Shown: in pieces, positions 1 to 11,989 of the stretch | Position numbering within the stretch: the first letter of the stretch is position 1 | Layout of the letters: each line of letters opens with the position of its first letter | From: Circinella minor | Taxonomy: Eukaryota > Mucoromycota > Mucoromycetes > Mucorales > Lichtheimiaceae | NCBI GenBank assembly: GCA_016758965.1 | Contig: JAEPRB010000156.1 | Location: forward strand, 33,630-97,629 | DNA: 64,000 nt | Reading direction: 5' to 3' | The notes under the pieces: generated by a model | Told to the model about the DNA's origin: nothing | Seen by the model: only the letters and a program-made list of their open reading frames with translations | Database searches by the model: none | Translations under genes and position numbers: made by a program

Positions 1-317
1 ACAATGGTGTCATCAGGCAGAAGCAAAAAATTAACCAAATAACAAAAGAAAACAAATCGTGAGAGTAGTTTATCCAATTTTTTTGAAGTTTACAACTTTA
101 CTTGACATTTATGATGCAAGGGATAAAAGATGTTCGAGGGGAAGGGGAATGGCGTTTTTGATAGTTAATTATTTATAAGAAGTAGATGATGATAATGATG
201 ATGAAGATGTTTATAATGATGATAACTATGATGTATAATTTGTGTATGCTATCTATTATTTAGATGTTTATATATTTATCGGAGGAAAGACGGGAATGAA
301 TGTAGCTATAATATTTT
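1..317. other. Left edge, no gene seen
   Basis: No coding region is supported here. The stretch at about 185-235 is a GAT/GATGAT-rich low-complexity run. The rest is AT-rich and lies downstream of the stop codon of the minus-strand gene that ends at 318, so part of it is probably that gene's 3' untranslated region. Confidence 0.5.
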
Positions 318-1059
318 TTAAAGTGCTTTGATATGGAATACTTCTTCACCTGCTCGCTTGACCAAACTATATCGTTCCAACTGATAAGATTCATACATTT
401 GTGATGCGAGCTTTGCTGCTTTTAGATGCAATGGTTTACGAGTTGCTTTAAGAGCATATTCTCGATCCACCCATATACACATGGCAAGACATTCACGATG
501 TTCATTCAAATCGCCATACCAATACTGTCACCAAAAATATAATAATAAAATATATAAATTAAACAGTCCATTTAGATATATTCAAATTATTTCGTCGTTG
601 TTATTATTTTACCTTCAAAAGACCACCACTATGAACAGCCTCTTGTTGTGCACGAGCATCTGCTTCATATAGAAGTTGACTATCTGCATCTGCTTTACGA
701 ACACTTCGGAAAGCAACAATAAACCATTCACCTTCGGCTTCTTTTCCGAGTCGTTGGGCTGTTTCATTCCAGTTGAATGTATCAACAATAGATACATGGA
801 CATAATCATCTGTAACCACATGGAAATAAGGTAGAGCCTTATCAAGCAATACCTTGTCCACCGGTCTTAAGCTTTCAATAAAATTGGCAAGATCTTCGGG
901 CGATTCATTAGTCCATCCGGAAGGACCAACTGTATCATTAAGAATACTTCGCCCCTGAAGGTCTTGTGCAACAATAGCTTGTTCAATATCCCGAGCATCT
1001 TGATTCACATTGGTTGGTACGGAAACAGATTGTTGTTGATTATTATTGTTTGAAATCAT
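318..1059 (-). CDS. UPF0643-like conserved fungal protein (2 exons)
   Basis: Exons 1059-613 and 524-318 join in phase 0 across an 88-bp intron (donor GTAAAA, acceptor CAG) to give about 217 residues. The second half resembles, from memory, the UPF0643 family of small fungal proteins (S. pombe PB2B2.08 type). Features of that half are GEWFIVAFRSVRK, a SGGLLKYWYGDLNEH segment across the splice site, CIW, and RKPLHLKAAKLASQMYESY. The first 20 residues are Asn/Gln-rich and probably disordered. No signal peptide or membrane segment is visible, so it is probably a soluble cytosolic or nuclear protein. No biochemical function is known for the family and none can be inferred here. The start is the first ATG of the open frame and follows an A/T-rich leader. 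Confidence 0.75.
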
Positions 1060-1688
1060 TTTTTATACTCCTTTTTGATGAAAGAGAGAAGTTAAAAAAA
1101 ATACAAAAAAAGGAAAACCAGGGTTTTCGATGGATAAAAAGAGGAAGAAGGAGAAGTAGTTTTGCACCCAACAAAAAAAAAAAGAAACGAAAAAATCTTT
1201 TTAATTTATATTCTGTTTTTTCCAGATATCGGCGGCTTCAACAAACGATTGGTTTCAGGGGTAAATAATTATTGGGAAATCTGGGTTGTGAAAGTTGTGT
1301 TAAATGTACTTGTATTTTACCCCTTGAGGATATTCGCTGAGCTGGATGATTGGTAAGTTTTCAAAAATGCTCACACCGACATTGGATGGTGTGCTAGCTT
1401 ACTGTTGCATATTTCCTTCTATTGAAACCTTTAAAAATTGCGTGATTTATAGACTTAGATGACACATAATTATTTGTCTGGTTCTCTCTCTCTCTGTCAA
1501 CAACAGCAATCCCCCTTGTTGTATTATAATATTCCTCTCTAGTTTTTCCTCCTATGATCGCCTTTATGTTGATCTATACACACATCCAACTTTAATCATT
1601 TCTTTTTAGAAAAACAAAATAAAATAGCAAATGTTTTTCTACAAAGTGTCGGAGGAATTTTCTTTTATTTTTGATAATAAAAAATAAA
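1060..1688. other. Intergenic, promoter of 318-1059 and 3' side of eL20 gene
   Basis: About 630 bp without a supportable gene. It holds the A/T-rich 5' leader of the UPF0643-like gene (A-rich around 1080-1200) and a CT repeat near 1480-1495. The two open frames at 1014-1356 are low complexity and look like chance ORFs. Confidence 0.5.
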
Positions 1689-2817
1689 TTAGTAGAAAGT
1701 AGTAGGACGCTTGGCAATGAACAAACGACGTTGGGATTTTTCAGTACGTTGAACACGATGGGGAAGGGGGAAAGAAAGCTTGTCATTCAAGAGTTGTCTG
1801 ATGTATTGACGACGGATATCAGCAGATTTAACTTCGGCAACCTAAATAAATTTATGTAAATGTTTGTGTTACAATCAATGCTAAAATATAATCAAACTTT
1901 AATAATGATAAGATTGAAGTAATATAACGTACACGGATGATTTGAACAGAAGAGAAACGGGCACGATGACGAGCAGCCATATCTTGGTCTATATATAAAA
2001 TATAAAAAATAAGAAGACGATTAATTTTTTCCACCTTTCTTTTTCCTTCCTCAAAAAATAAAATCAATAGATGAAAAACATACAGCATTGACCGACAGCT
2101 TCGACACGGGACATGCCACGGTATTCCTTGTACATATTGTGAGTACCAGAACGAGAATCATAACGAATCCAGATACCAAAGTTCTTAATTTGTTCAGGTC
2201 GCTTTTCGAAGATCTATAAGATAATTATGCATAATACCAATCTTAGTTTAGCCTTGTCATATTTATATATACAAAGTAATGTCACTTTTATAATATATTT
2301 TCATACCTGGTTAATAGAAACAATTTCACCAGCAGCCTTCTTGACCTTGCGAAGCTTCTTCAAGAAGTACCAGAAGCGCGACTTAGCAACAACCTCATTG
2401 GGGGCAAAGATGCGCATGCGGTACAACTTCGGAGCCACATCCTTCTCCGAAGGAAGCTTACGGCCAACCACCTTTTAATATAAAAATAAAATGCGTGTTA
2501 GGTTCTTTTTTTGATGCATAAATCTTTGTCGCTTTTTTTTTTATCAGTAATGCTCGTCTTATAATTTACCTGGTACTCGTGGAACTAAGAACAATAAAAA
2601 TAAAAATAAGAATTCATTATATAAAGTTAATTCCCAATTTTAGAAATGGTCCACATTTGGAATTAACTTCATCAATAAAACAGTAGAAAAAAAGAAGAGA
2701 AAATGCATCCATCCATTATCTCTATGAATCCATCCATCCATGAATGATATTCATCAATTCGTTCATGCATTCCATTCTCCCCTCCTCTTCACCCTTTTGA
2801 TGACTTACTCGCGACAT
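1689..2817 (-). CDS. RPL20: 60S ribosomal protein eL20 (L18a), 6 exons
   Basis: Exons 2817-2809, 2584-2570, 2471-2307, 2213-2084, 1988-1933 and 1841-1689 join to a 175-residue protein, close to the yeast length of 172. It is a structural protein of the large cytosolic ribosomal subunit. Family signatures are [60 protein letters not shown] and the C-terminal [10 protein letters not shown]. Exon 1 is only 9 nt (M-S-R) and is followed by a consensus GTAAGT donor. Exon 2 is only 15 nt (F-H-E-Y-Q). Introns cluster at the 5' end, as is common for fungal ribosomal protein genes. The choice of exon 1 is an inference: it is the only nearby ATG I found that gives an N-terminus of family length with a good donor in the right phase. 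The rest is secure. Confidence 0.93.
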
Positions 2818-3224
2818 TTAATTGAAGGAGGGACTTTTCTTCGCACAATGCGCTACCATCATCTAATGCAACAACTGAGATCAAAATTATTTCCTTTTCT
2901 GGATGACTCAGAAACTCTGATAATACCTTATCTATCACTGACACTTATATACCCATCTAGTAACCTTCCCCCCTTTTTTTATTAAAGTAATAACGTTGAT
3001 TCATGCAAGGAAAAAATATTTGTAAGAAAGACGTTATCGCTATTTATACTAATATATAATGTTTGTTTTTTGATAATATATTTAACAAAAGAGTTATATA
3101 CGTAGTAAAGAAAAAAAGAACTCATGTGAACTGTTTTGTCGTTGATGCCGAGTTATAATTTAACCTGTACTATATGAATAATGATGCTTTTGATGTAGTA
3201 TGCAAGTTGACAAGAGGTATCAGT
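2818..3224. other. Intergenic between eL20 promoter and ALY/REF 3' end
   Basis: A 407-bp spacer. It contains the eL20 promoter or leader and a run of CATC/ATCC-like motifs nearby at 2700-2745. No separate gene, tRNA or repeat is seen. Confidence 0.5.
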
Positions 3225-4425
3225 TTAAGCAGATGTAAATCCCGAACGAGTGGGTGCGATAACTGCTGACCGAACGGTTTGATTCATGTATCCATTTAAC
3301 ACTCCAGTGGGTCGATCTCGTAAAATGACTCGAAGAATACGACCTAAATTATTATATAAATATTTTGCACTAGCTTCTTTATATACTACTATCTAAAATA
3401 AAAATAACTTACCATCAGCCACTTCATTATCCAACTTGTTTATACAATCCAATGCTGATTGTTTATGAACAAACTCAACTTCTGCTTCACCAACCGATCG
3501 TCCCATTTGATCAACAGCAATATCACAATTGGATACTTGACCGAATTGTAAACAAATCATCTAAATTCCAAATAACATGTGTGAATAAAATTAAAACGAA
3601 ATTTCCATATTTTTTCAAAACTTCTCCACTACCAACTTACACGAATATCTTCTGCATTGGTTCCTGGATCCAGATTACTTATCAATACAATAGCTGGTCC
3701 AGATTCTCCTCGAATACTAATTCCATTGCTAACACCGTTATACATCATAGAAGAGCTACCATACGAAGACCCACGAATAGCAAAACCTCGCTTGGTAGCC
3801 ATTTGGGTTGGTATCCGTGTACTTGGAATTCCTTGAGGGTATTGATTTATTCGTCCGGAATTTTTATTGAAATTATTATTATTGTTATTGTTACGTGGCA
3901 CTTTCTTGGTAATAACGATATCGGATGGTTTGACAGAACTCGACACATTGTTGTTCTTTTGACGTTCTTGTAGTTGTTGCTTTTGTTGTCTTCCATTTAT
4001 ACCACCAGCACGCTATATAATGAATGAAAAATAGATATTAATCCTCTTTCGTTTGAAATGTAAAAGTAATCGAAAGAAATAAATAATTCACTTACTCGTA
4101 AGTTGAAAGTATTATTGTTTCTGGCTTTATTAATGGTTTTCGATCTGGAACTTATTGTAAGATTGTTATTGGTTCCTTTTCCGCCTGGTCGCACATTGTG
4201 ATTATTATTAAATGATTTTCCAATGGTATTGTGATTATTATTATTACGTCGACCATTTCCTACTTTATTATTTTTATTATTATTATTGTTACTGGGGCCT
4301 TTGTTTGTTTTGTTGTTTTGGCGTTGTTGTTGTTGCTTATGTTTTTGATTTTTTGAGCTGTTATTATTTTTACGTTTCTTGATAATATCATCAAGAGCAG
4401 TGTCGAGATCCATTGCTGTATTCAT
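3225..4425 (-). CDS. ALY/REF (Yra1-type) mRNA export adaptor, 4 exons
   Basis: Exons 4425-4096, 4012-3641, 3560-3413 and 3343-3225 encode about 322 residues. ALY/REF proteins bind mRNA in the nucleus as part of TREX and hand it to the export receptor. Visible parts are: an N-terminal UAP56-binding-like motif (MDLDTALDDIIKKRK, residues about 5-19); a long Asn/Gln/Arg-rich disordered region (about 20-200) with poly-Asn tracts and RG/RR content; and one RRM. RNP2 is IVLISNLDP, RNP1 is VGEAEVEFV, and the helix CINKLDNEVADGRILRVIL follows (about 215-300). The second conserved UBM that many members have at the C-terminus is not evident. The poly-Asn expansion is unusually heavy for the family. The assignment as ALY/REF is strong; orthology to Yra1 specifically is inferred. 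Confidence 0.9.
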
Positions 4426-5657
4426 TTTGTAATGGTTTCCTTTTTTTATTTCGATTAAGTGAGAAAAAATGGATTACAAAGTAAATTGCGATGAAAAAAA
4501 GGTGATAAAAGGAAGCAAAAGTCAAAAAGTGAAAAAGTACCTTTTTTTTAAAAACTTCTTTTAAGCGTGTTCGGCTTCACCCAATGATATCGAAAATTTC
4601 AATACAGTCCAAATGATATAAACACTCACCAAGATCTTTTTTAACCTTGCATTAGTGATTTTTTTTTCGGTTTGTTTAGTTAGAAATACACAATTAATAA
4701 ATTGAAAGATAATACTATTAGATAGTAAATGATATATATTTACTATTATGAATATACTTTATTTAATTAAAATTAGACATATACTTCAAATTATGTAACC
4801 ATGACAAGAAAAAAACCAGTCGCTTATACGTATCCTCTTTACATAGCAACAGAAGTGCTTTGATATATTTAAAGTTATGTATGACTTCTGATATTTTATG
4901 TTGATTGATTGGAATGTAAAATGCCAAAAATAAAAATATTACAGCAAAGATCAGAGCAATGATACAATAAGAATTAATCACTGAAAAGTTTTGAGTAGTA
5001 GCAGTACTAGGAGTTTTGAACTATTCTAGAAAGATACTGTCCTATGTATGATAGCATCGCTTTCTTGGTATTAGATTATCACCTGGGGTTTATAATACGT
5101 AAAAACAAGGAAAGTGATAAAAGCTGTAATATACTCCATGTTATTATAGAATCACGCTGAAGAGTAAGTTGTTCCACTTGATTTTTCCAGGCTATATTAC
5201 TGCTACTAGTATAGAAATCTTATTTTTTTTATTATGAGTTACTCAGTTACATATTAATAAAATGTGAGATCAACAAGTTTCTGGTTGTTATATAGAAGTG
5301 TATTATAACAATGACCTAATTAAAGTTTATATTTACATTTGATAGTATTTACTATGTATCACAAAAAGTTTAAACAATTGACGTTCATTTTTGTTCCTGT
5401 CAAAACTTTTTTTTTCCTCACAGCATCAGACATCATGATAAATTTTCAGTTATATTTTGTCTTGTATAAAAAATATTATATTAAAGAAGCAAAAGAACAT
5501 TTTTTAATGACACATAATCGATGGATAAGATCACTATCCAATCGGATTGACTGTTTCATTTGAGATTTGTAGCTGCGAAATCTAAAAAAAAATAAGCATT
5601 ATTGTCTTCTTTTTCCTTCTTTTATATATCCCCTCTTGATCATTCAGATAAAAAAAA
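4426..5657. other. Intergenic, divergent promoters (ALY/REF and diflavin reductase)
   Basis: About 1.2 kb between two genes transcribed away from each other. It is AT-rich with no supportable ORF, since the 62-74 codon frames at 4763-4981 and 5339-5563 have biased, unrecognisable translations. A pyrimidine-rich stretch at 5607-5640 immediately precedes the diflavin gene start. Confidence 0.55.
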
Positions 5658-8257
5658 ATGAGTGACAAGGCGTCTTCTTATACTATTTTATGGGCTTCAC
5701 AAACTGGTAATGCAGAATGGATTGCTAAAAGCATTCATTCCGAAGCAAAGGAACGAGGTTATGTTGGTGATTGCCTTCCCATGGATGTTTATGAAACGGT
5801 GAGTTCTCCATCTATTTCCCTTTCTGCTAATTCATATTTGTGTGTTTTATACCACAGAGGTTATCATAAAACAATTCAACTCTTTTCTATTTCAATAAGA
5901 CATTACTTTTTTTTTTATCTCTATCATTACACCGTTTCCTTTATTGTTTTTTTTTTCTGACACTATATACAACCGTTTTATGAAATTAGGTTGGACTTGA
6001 CAAGGTGCGTGTCTTGATTATAGTCGCCGCGAATACTGGTGATGGGGATCCACCAGATCATTCTCTTAAATTTTGGCGTTTTATGCGACGAAACAAAGAT
6101 ACTGGATATTTTAAAAGCTGTCAATATACTATTCTTGGTTTAGGTGATACCAATTATACCAACTTCAACAACACTGCCAAACGTTTAGATAGGAGGCTCA
6201 AGGATTTAGGTGCTACTTCATTCTACCCAAAGGGTTTAGCTGATGATGCTGAAGGGTACGGTATATGATAACCGGGGTATAAGAAGTTGGAAAAAAAAGG
6301 GAGCTGAAAATGGGGATTTCTCGATACATATATAAATATATCTTATTTGTGACTTATAACGAATGATAAATGTTATATACATCATATAGTCTCGAAAGCG
6401 TTGTTGATCCATGGATTGAAAAACTCTGGGACGCTTTACCCAAGGTTCTTGAAAAGAACAACGAAGGAAGTAGTGAAAAGGTAGATGATTTGGCCAAAAA
6501 GGTTGAAGAAGTTAAGATTGAGCCTACCAATCCATATTCTCCAGATGAACGAGCCAAAAATATTCCACCTGAAGCTGAAAAGTATCTAAATTTGGAAAAC
6601 TCCTTGGTTGAAAAAAAGAAAACCAAAGACCATTTGGGTCACGCATTGAAGCTTGATTTCTCAGGTTTACAAAGTGGAATGCAATTATCGGGTATGCCTC
6701 GTGTTCCAGCTGCTTCTATAAAATTGGTACGCTTGGAAGCTACTCGACCTATCAATGAAACACCATCAACCCAATGTGTAGTCACACCTGCTCCTATCAC
6801 AGAAGCATCTGTATCTCGTGTACAATGTTTGACAACCCAAGAGGCTATGAAGCGTACATTACATGTTGAATTGGATATTGGTGAGGGTTTGGATTATGAA
6901 CCTGGAGATGCTTTTGGTGTCGTAGCACCTAATGATGAATCACTTGTTGAAGCTATTCTCGAAAGACTTGTTCCATCTACTGCTGAAGCGTATCAAGCAC
7001 TTTATAATGTTGAAGGAGATGGTAATTTTTACGATTAAATGGGTTGCAGTTAAATAATATTTAGTTTGATAGTGTTACTAAATGCTAGTATTTTACGTCT
7101 CTTCTATAGGTCTTCCCACACATTTACAAAATTCCAAGTCTGTTACTTTGGCTGATTTGCTTCGTAATGTCGTGGACTTGACAACAACACCAAGAAAGGC
7201 TCTACTTCGTATGTTGGCCGATTATACATCGAATGCTGAAGAAAAAACTAAACTTATTTATATTTCCAGTAAACAAGGTGTTGCCCAATTCAATTCTGTA
7301 CGTGAACAAGTGCCCACTTTGCTTGATATTCTTAAAACATTTCCAAGTTGTAATCCACCTATCGAGCGACTTCTTGACGCGTTACCACCTCATATGCCTC
7401 GTTATTACTCTATTGCCAGTTCACCACTTAAGTTTCCTGGCAAGATCCATTTTGCATTCAATATTATCGATTACAAGAACATTTATGATGTTCCTCGTAA
7501 GGGTGTTGCCACTCCTTGGTTAGATCAATTGACTGGTTACGTAGCTGCACGATCTACCAAAACTGGTAATATGGTAGATGTTGCTGCTAAATCGATTAAG
7601 GTTCCTATCTTTAGAAAAGAAAATACCAATGCATTTATCTTACCTAGTGATACCAAACGTCCTTTGGTTTTGATTGGTCCTGGTACAGGTATTGCTCCAT
7701 TTATTGGCTTTTTGCAACATCGTCAACAGCAATTACGTATCCGTAAATCAATGGGTGGTGTAGGAACTCATCCTTCGCGTGATATCAAAAAGGAATTTGG
7801 TGATATTTGGGTCTATTATGGTTTCAGAGAACGTGCCAAAGATTATTTGTTTGAACAAGAATTGGAAGAATTTGTAAAGGATGGTACTATTACCAATTTG
7901 CGTTTGGCTATCAGTCGTGATGAACCTGAAAACAAGACTTATGTACAAGATTTAATTCGTAAGGATCTTGACAAGTTATATGAATTGATTGTAAATCAAG
8001 ACGCAGCTTGTTATGTTTGTGGTGATGCTAAAGGTATGGCTAAAGGAGTCAATGATGCACTTGTTGAAATGTTGGTTCAACATCATCAATTGGACGTTGT
8101 AGCAGCCAATAAACTTCTCATAGAATGGATGGGTAGCCGTAAATATCTTCGTGATTTGGTAAGTGATAAAATAATTTTATATTTATATTTTATATTTTAA
8201 TACAAACGTGGAGAAATTTTACTAATTATTGGTTGCTAAATATAATAGTGGGCATAA
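5658..8257 (+). CDS. MTRR: Methionine synthase reductase-like diflavin reductase (5 exons)
   Basis: Exons 5658-5798, 5990-6255, 6390-7021, 7110-8158 and 8249-8257 give about 698 residues. It is an NADPH-to-FAD-to-FMN diflavin reductase; the family member it best matches reduces cobalamin-dependent methionine synthase. The domains in order are a flavodoxin/FMN domain (about 8-155) with SQTGNAEWIAKSI, NTGDGDPPD and LGLGDTNYTNF, then GLESVVDPWIEKLWDAL as in animal MTRR. A linker (about 160-240) and the FAD domain with RYYSIASSP (about 443) and GVATPW follow. The NADPH domain has LIGPGTGIAPFIGF (about 534), YYGFRERAKDYLF and CYVCGDAKGMAKGV. The end YLRDLWA places a Trp to stack on FAD. That Trp lies on a 9-nt last exon (TGG GCA TAA). 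No N-terminal membrane anchor is present, which argues against cytochrome P450 reductase. A Tah18-type or other diflavin reductase remains possible. Confidence 0.85.
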
Positions 8258-8589
8258 AAATAAACAACAACAACAACAACAAAAAAGAAGTATCTTTTCT
8301 TTCTTTTTCTTTCTAATATCTATGAATTCATTCTGTAAATGGTTTTTTTTTATCTATTTTCTTTTCTTTTTTTTTATACACAATTCCACTCATATTAATA
8401 TTTTGCTTTTCAACAAGCAATCACTTCCCCTTCCCCCCCTTCCCTCGCTTTTTATAATAGCATTTTTTTTTGTTTCTTGATAGTATATTGTAAATTACGT
8501 ATCACTTTTCTTTCTTTTTACACCATTTTTTTTTATCATTTTTTTATTTTCATTTTTTTCTTCTCTTGTTTTCTATTCCTTCCTGCATT
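8258..8589. other. Convergent 3' intergenic region
   Basis: The tail-to-tail spacer between the diflavin reductase and NAA15. It is T-rich with long homopyrimidine runs (8290-8590), which on either strand could serve cleavage and polyadenylation. It starts with a CAA repeat near 8262-8282. No gene is seen. Confidence 0.55.
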
Positions 8590-11500
8590 TTAGAGCTTTG
8601 CCATTAAAAGATTAATAATCTTTTCGATAGATGGATCAAGAGGAGAAGCCGCTTCAACTGCATTATACATATATATTTCGTTATTATTAATATCATTATT
8701 TTTTGTGAATATAAAAACACATACATTCATTCCCATTCTAATAATAAAAATCACTCTTTCCCCTTCCCCTTTTATATCCTTGTCTCTTATCCATATTTAA
8801 ACTTACCAGCCTTTTTGAATCGTTCAGTATTAATTTTTAAACTTGGATCTTCCTTATTAATTTCAGTAACCTTCAATAAACTTCGAAGAGCCAATACCCA
8901 TTGAGATTGACGAAGATATACTTCAAAACCAAGGTTATGGGTATCAATCGAATGAGGTGCCACAAGTTGCAATTGTTTGATGAATTGCATAGCGTCTTCT
9001 AAAGGTGTCTTTGTATGAAGATACTTTTCACCGTTTGGATCCTGATCAACAGGTTGTTTGGTACCATCAGGTTGCTTTTTGGCTACAGGTACTTCTTCTT
9101 TCTTTTCATTTGTTTTCTGTGCTTTAAGTTCAGCCTTACGTGCTTTGCTTCGTGCCTTTTTCTTTTCAGCTTCAGTCATACCACTTTCATCAAGTCCATC
9201 GCCGTTGCTAGATTTATCAGCAAGAGCCAAGTATGCCTATATAGATAAATATTATGCAGGTAGAAAGAAAAACAATTAATATCTAAGACATAATCCCGTC
9301 AACTTTTTTTTGTATAACACTCATTTTCTTTTTGCATAATATATATATATATACCTCAACAGCACCCTTAGCAGCCCTAAGATAGAAATGATGATCACGG
9401 ACATGATCTTCATATCGAAGAAGACTAGTAATGGTTATAAAAAAAAAAGAGGAGTTTTGTAAGTCTCTTTTATATTACTGGAAAAGAAAATGGAAATTAT
9501 TTCTGGGGGAAATTTTGCCCTACCTGACATAAGCGCGAAGAGTCATTTTACGCGTACAATAAGTATGGAAATCAAATTGATCATCATAAATATCATCATA
9601 AATCTTCTCAATGATATGGAATCGCTTCAAAGCCTTTCCATATTCCTTTTGACGTAAATAAGCATAACCTTCTTCAATGTTAAACCATTGACATTGCATA
9701 TCAACCAAATCTTGTACAGCTGGAACATCTTTACGAGTAAACAAAGCAAGAATTTCTTCAGCTTCTTCAATTCGGTTAACACGTAACATATATTTTGCAC
9801 ATTTCGAGTTGATAAATCGATCTTGAAGATCCAATTCACGAGCAATATTCATTTGATCTGCAGCTTTATCCAAATGACCTTGATGCTATAATAATAATAA
9901 TATACCCATCATTCCCTTATCAGTGTATGATTCTTTTTTTTACTCTTTAATCCATTCACTATAATTTTTTTTCTGACCGTTACTTACCTTAAGAATTCTG
10001 GCCTTGGTCATATAAAGTTCGACAACAGTAGGACTATGATTGATAGCAGCTTGAATGGTACTAATAGCCTTATCATGTTGGGAGTGATAGTCATAATGTT
10101 GAGCAATATAGTACAATGTCCATAAAAGAGCAGTTGGTGGTTCCTTTTGACCATCAGGAGTAAAGCTACCAGATTTTTCCAATGATTCACGGTAACTCAA
10201 AACTAACTTTTCAATAACAGCATGTTTTTCACTGTTGCTATAATATTTCTTGGTGCTAGCAAAGAGTGAAGGGATACCCTTACGAAGAGCATTTTGGAGA
10301 ACAGTATCGATTTTCAAGTTGAACTTGTCACCTTCAGCATATTCCAATACCAAATTTTCAATAGCTTTGGATTTGGGATACTTGTCATATGTTTCGGTCA
10401 AGAATCGATAAGCATCAGCACGTTTGCTTTCTAATTAGTTTGTTATTATCATCATTATTAATCCTACCGATCCTTTTTTTTTCTACGTTTAGTTTTATAC
10501 ACCCGTGTCTACATATCAAGAAATAATTTACCTTCATCAAGTCCCTTTAGTGTTAACAATGCCTTAATATAGGCACGATCATGAGGATTTTCTTCAACCA
10601 AACCCCAATACCCCTTTTCGGCTTCATCCTTTTGTCCTAATTTCGATTGAAGTTCCGCACGTTTTTCTCGAAGAGCACGTTTATCCATGACTTCATTTTC
10701 AATCTTTTCTAAATGCTCCAATGCACCCTTATGATCACCCATTTCTTCCAAAAGTGAATTATGGTACATAAGTAATTCGGAATGTTCAATCTTGTTTCCA
10801 ATATCCTAAAGGATTACAATATATATATTTAGCTTTCTTTTATCATTACATACACCCTCTCTTTCTCTTCCTCTCTTGATTCTACTTGATCAATCCAGGT
10901 ATTCCCGTTCTCAATATTCAATATGTTACTTAGATATAAATATATTTTTACCTTGACAGATTCTTCATGTGACGTCAAAACATTAAGAGCTTTATCAGGT
11001 TTGCCAGCAAGTTGATATGCGACAGCTAATCCAATCCAAAAAGGTGGATTTGTAGGTCGTTGTTGCAATAATTGGGTTCTAGTTTCCTATTATATATTTA
11101 AAACGTATACAAACGAGAGAAGGCAAGAATATTATATTATTATTAGCATTATACTAGTAACGGTAGAGATGAATGTTTATCCTTAAATTTTTTTTACTTA
11201 CGATTAAAGCATCATATTGACGCATTTGAGTTTGCAATAAAGCAAAATCTCTTAAAATATGAATATCATTCTTGTTATACTTCAAAGCATGAGTATAACA
11301 TTTTGCTGCTTCAGCATAGTTCTTGTCGGCACGATGCAACAAACCATATACATGCCAGCCTATTCAAGTAATAAGAATAATATTATTAATTTTTGCTTTC
11401 ATTAATAGCGATACTTTTTTTTACAGTCCATAAAAATTCTTACAGATATGTGAAGTCAAATCATTTTGTACACCCCTCTTGACATAATCGTAACCTTCTT

Positions 11501-11989
11501 CCTTCTTTTGGAGATTATTAAGGAATAAACCTTTCATAGCCATTGTTTCTATCCATAAAAAAAGATAAATGTTTCTGTTGTTGTCAATGCCAAAATCTTC
11601 AGCCTGGATTGGCGTTCTCTTCCTCCCTTCCTTTTGTTTCTTTCTCAAAATTCAATTACCTCCATGTTCAGGGAACTTTTTCAAAATGGAATCGGCGAGT
11701 TTTAAGCCTTTTTTATATTGTCGATGCTCATACGTTTTCTATTATACCAAAAGAAAAGAACAATATATCATGTAAGGTGTGGAGAAAGGTTAATATATTT
11801 GATATTCTTGGTTTTTTTTTTTTGTTCTACCATTTATCCAGGGCGAGAAAAATGTAATCAAGTAGTTTCGAGCTTTTCTTTTTTTTCGCGATGAAATGAA
11901 AATAACGTAATTTTTCGTTATTATTATTTTACCAAAATGTTTTTGAAAATGGCGCTTTCTTTTGGAGGAAGTTCTCGTTTAGGAGGCAT
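8590..11989 (-). CDS. NAA15: NatA auxiliary subunit NAA15/Nat1 (12 exons)
   Basis: Exons 11989-11933, 11738-11660, 11548-11444, 11359-11202, 11086-10952, 10805-10532, 10430-9988, 9885-9524, 9424-9355, 9236-8807 and 8657-8590 follow one another in frame for about 726 residues, near the S. pombe length. NAA15 is the TPR scaffold that anchors the catalytic NAA10 to the ribosome for co-translational N-terminal acetylation. Family hallmarks are [11 protein letters not shown] at the start, [71 protein letters not shown], and a basic helix (about 580-610) with [21 protein letters not shown]. The C-terminus ([21 protein letters not shown]) is on a 68-nt last exon. The protein is TPR helices throughout, with no membrane segment. 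I resolve eleven coding exons; an extra 5' untranslated exon cannot be excluded. Confidence 0.93.
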
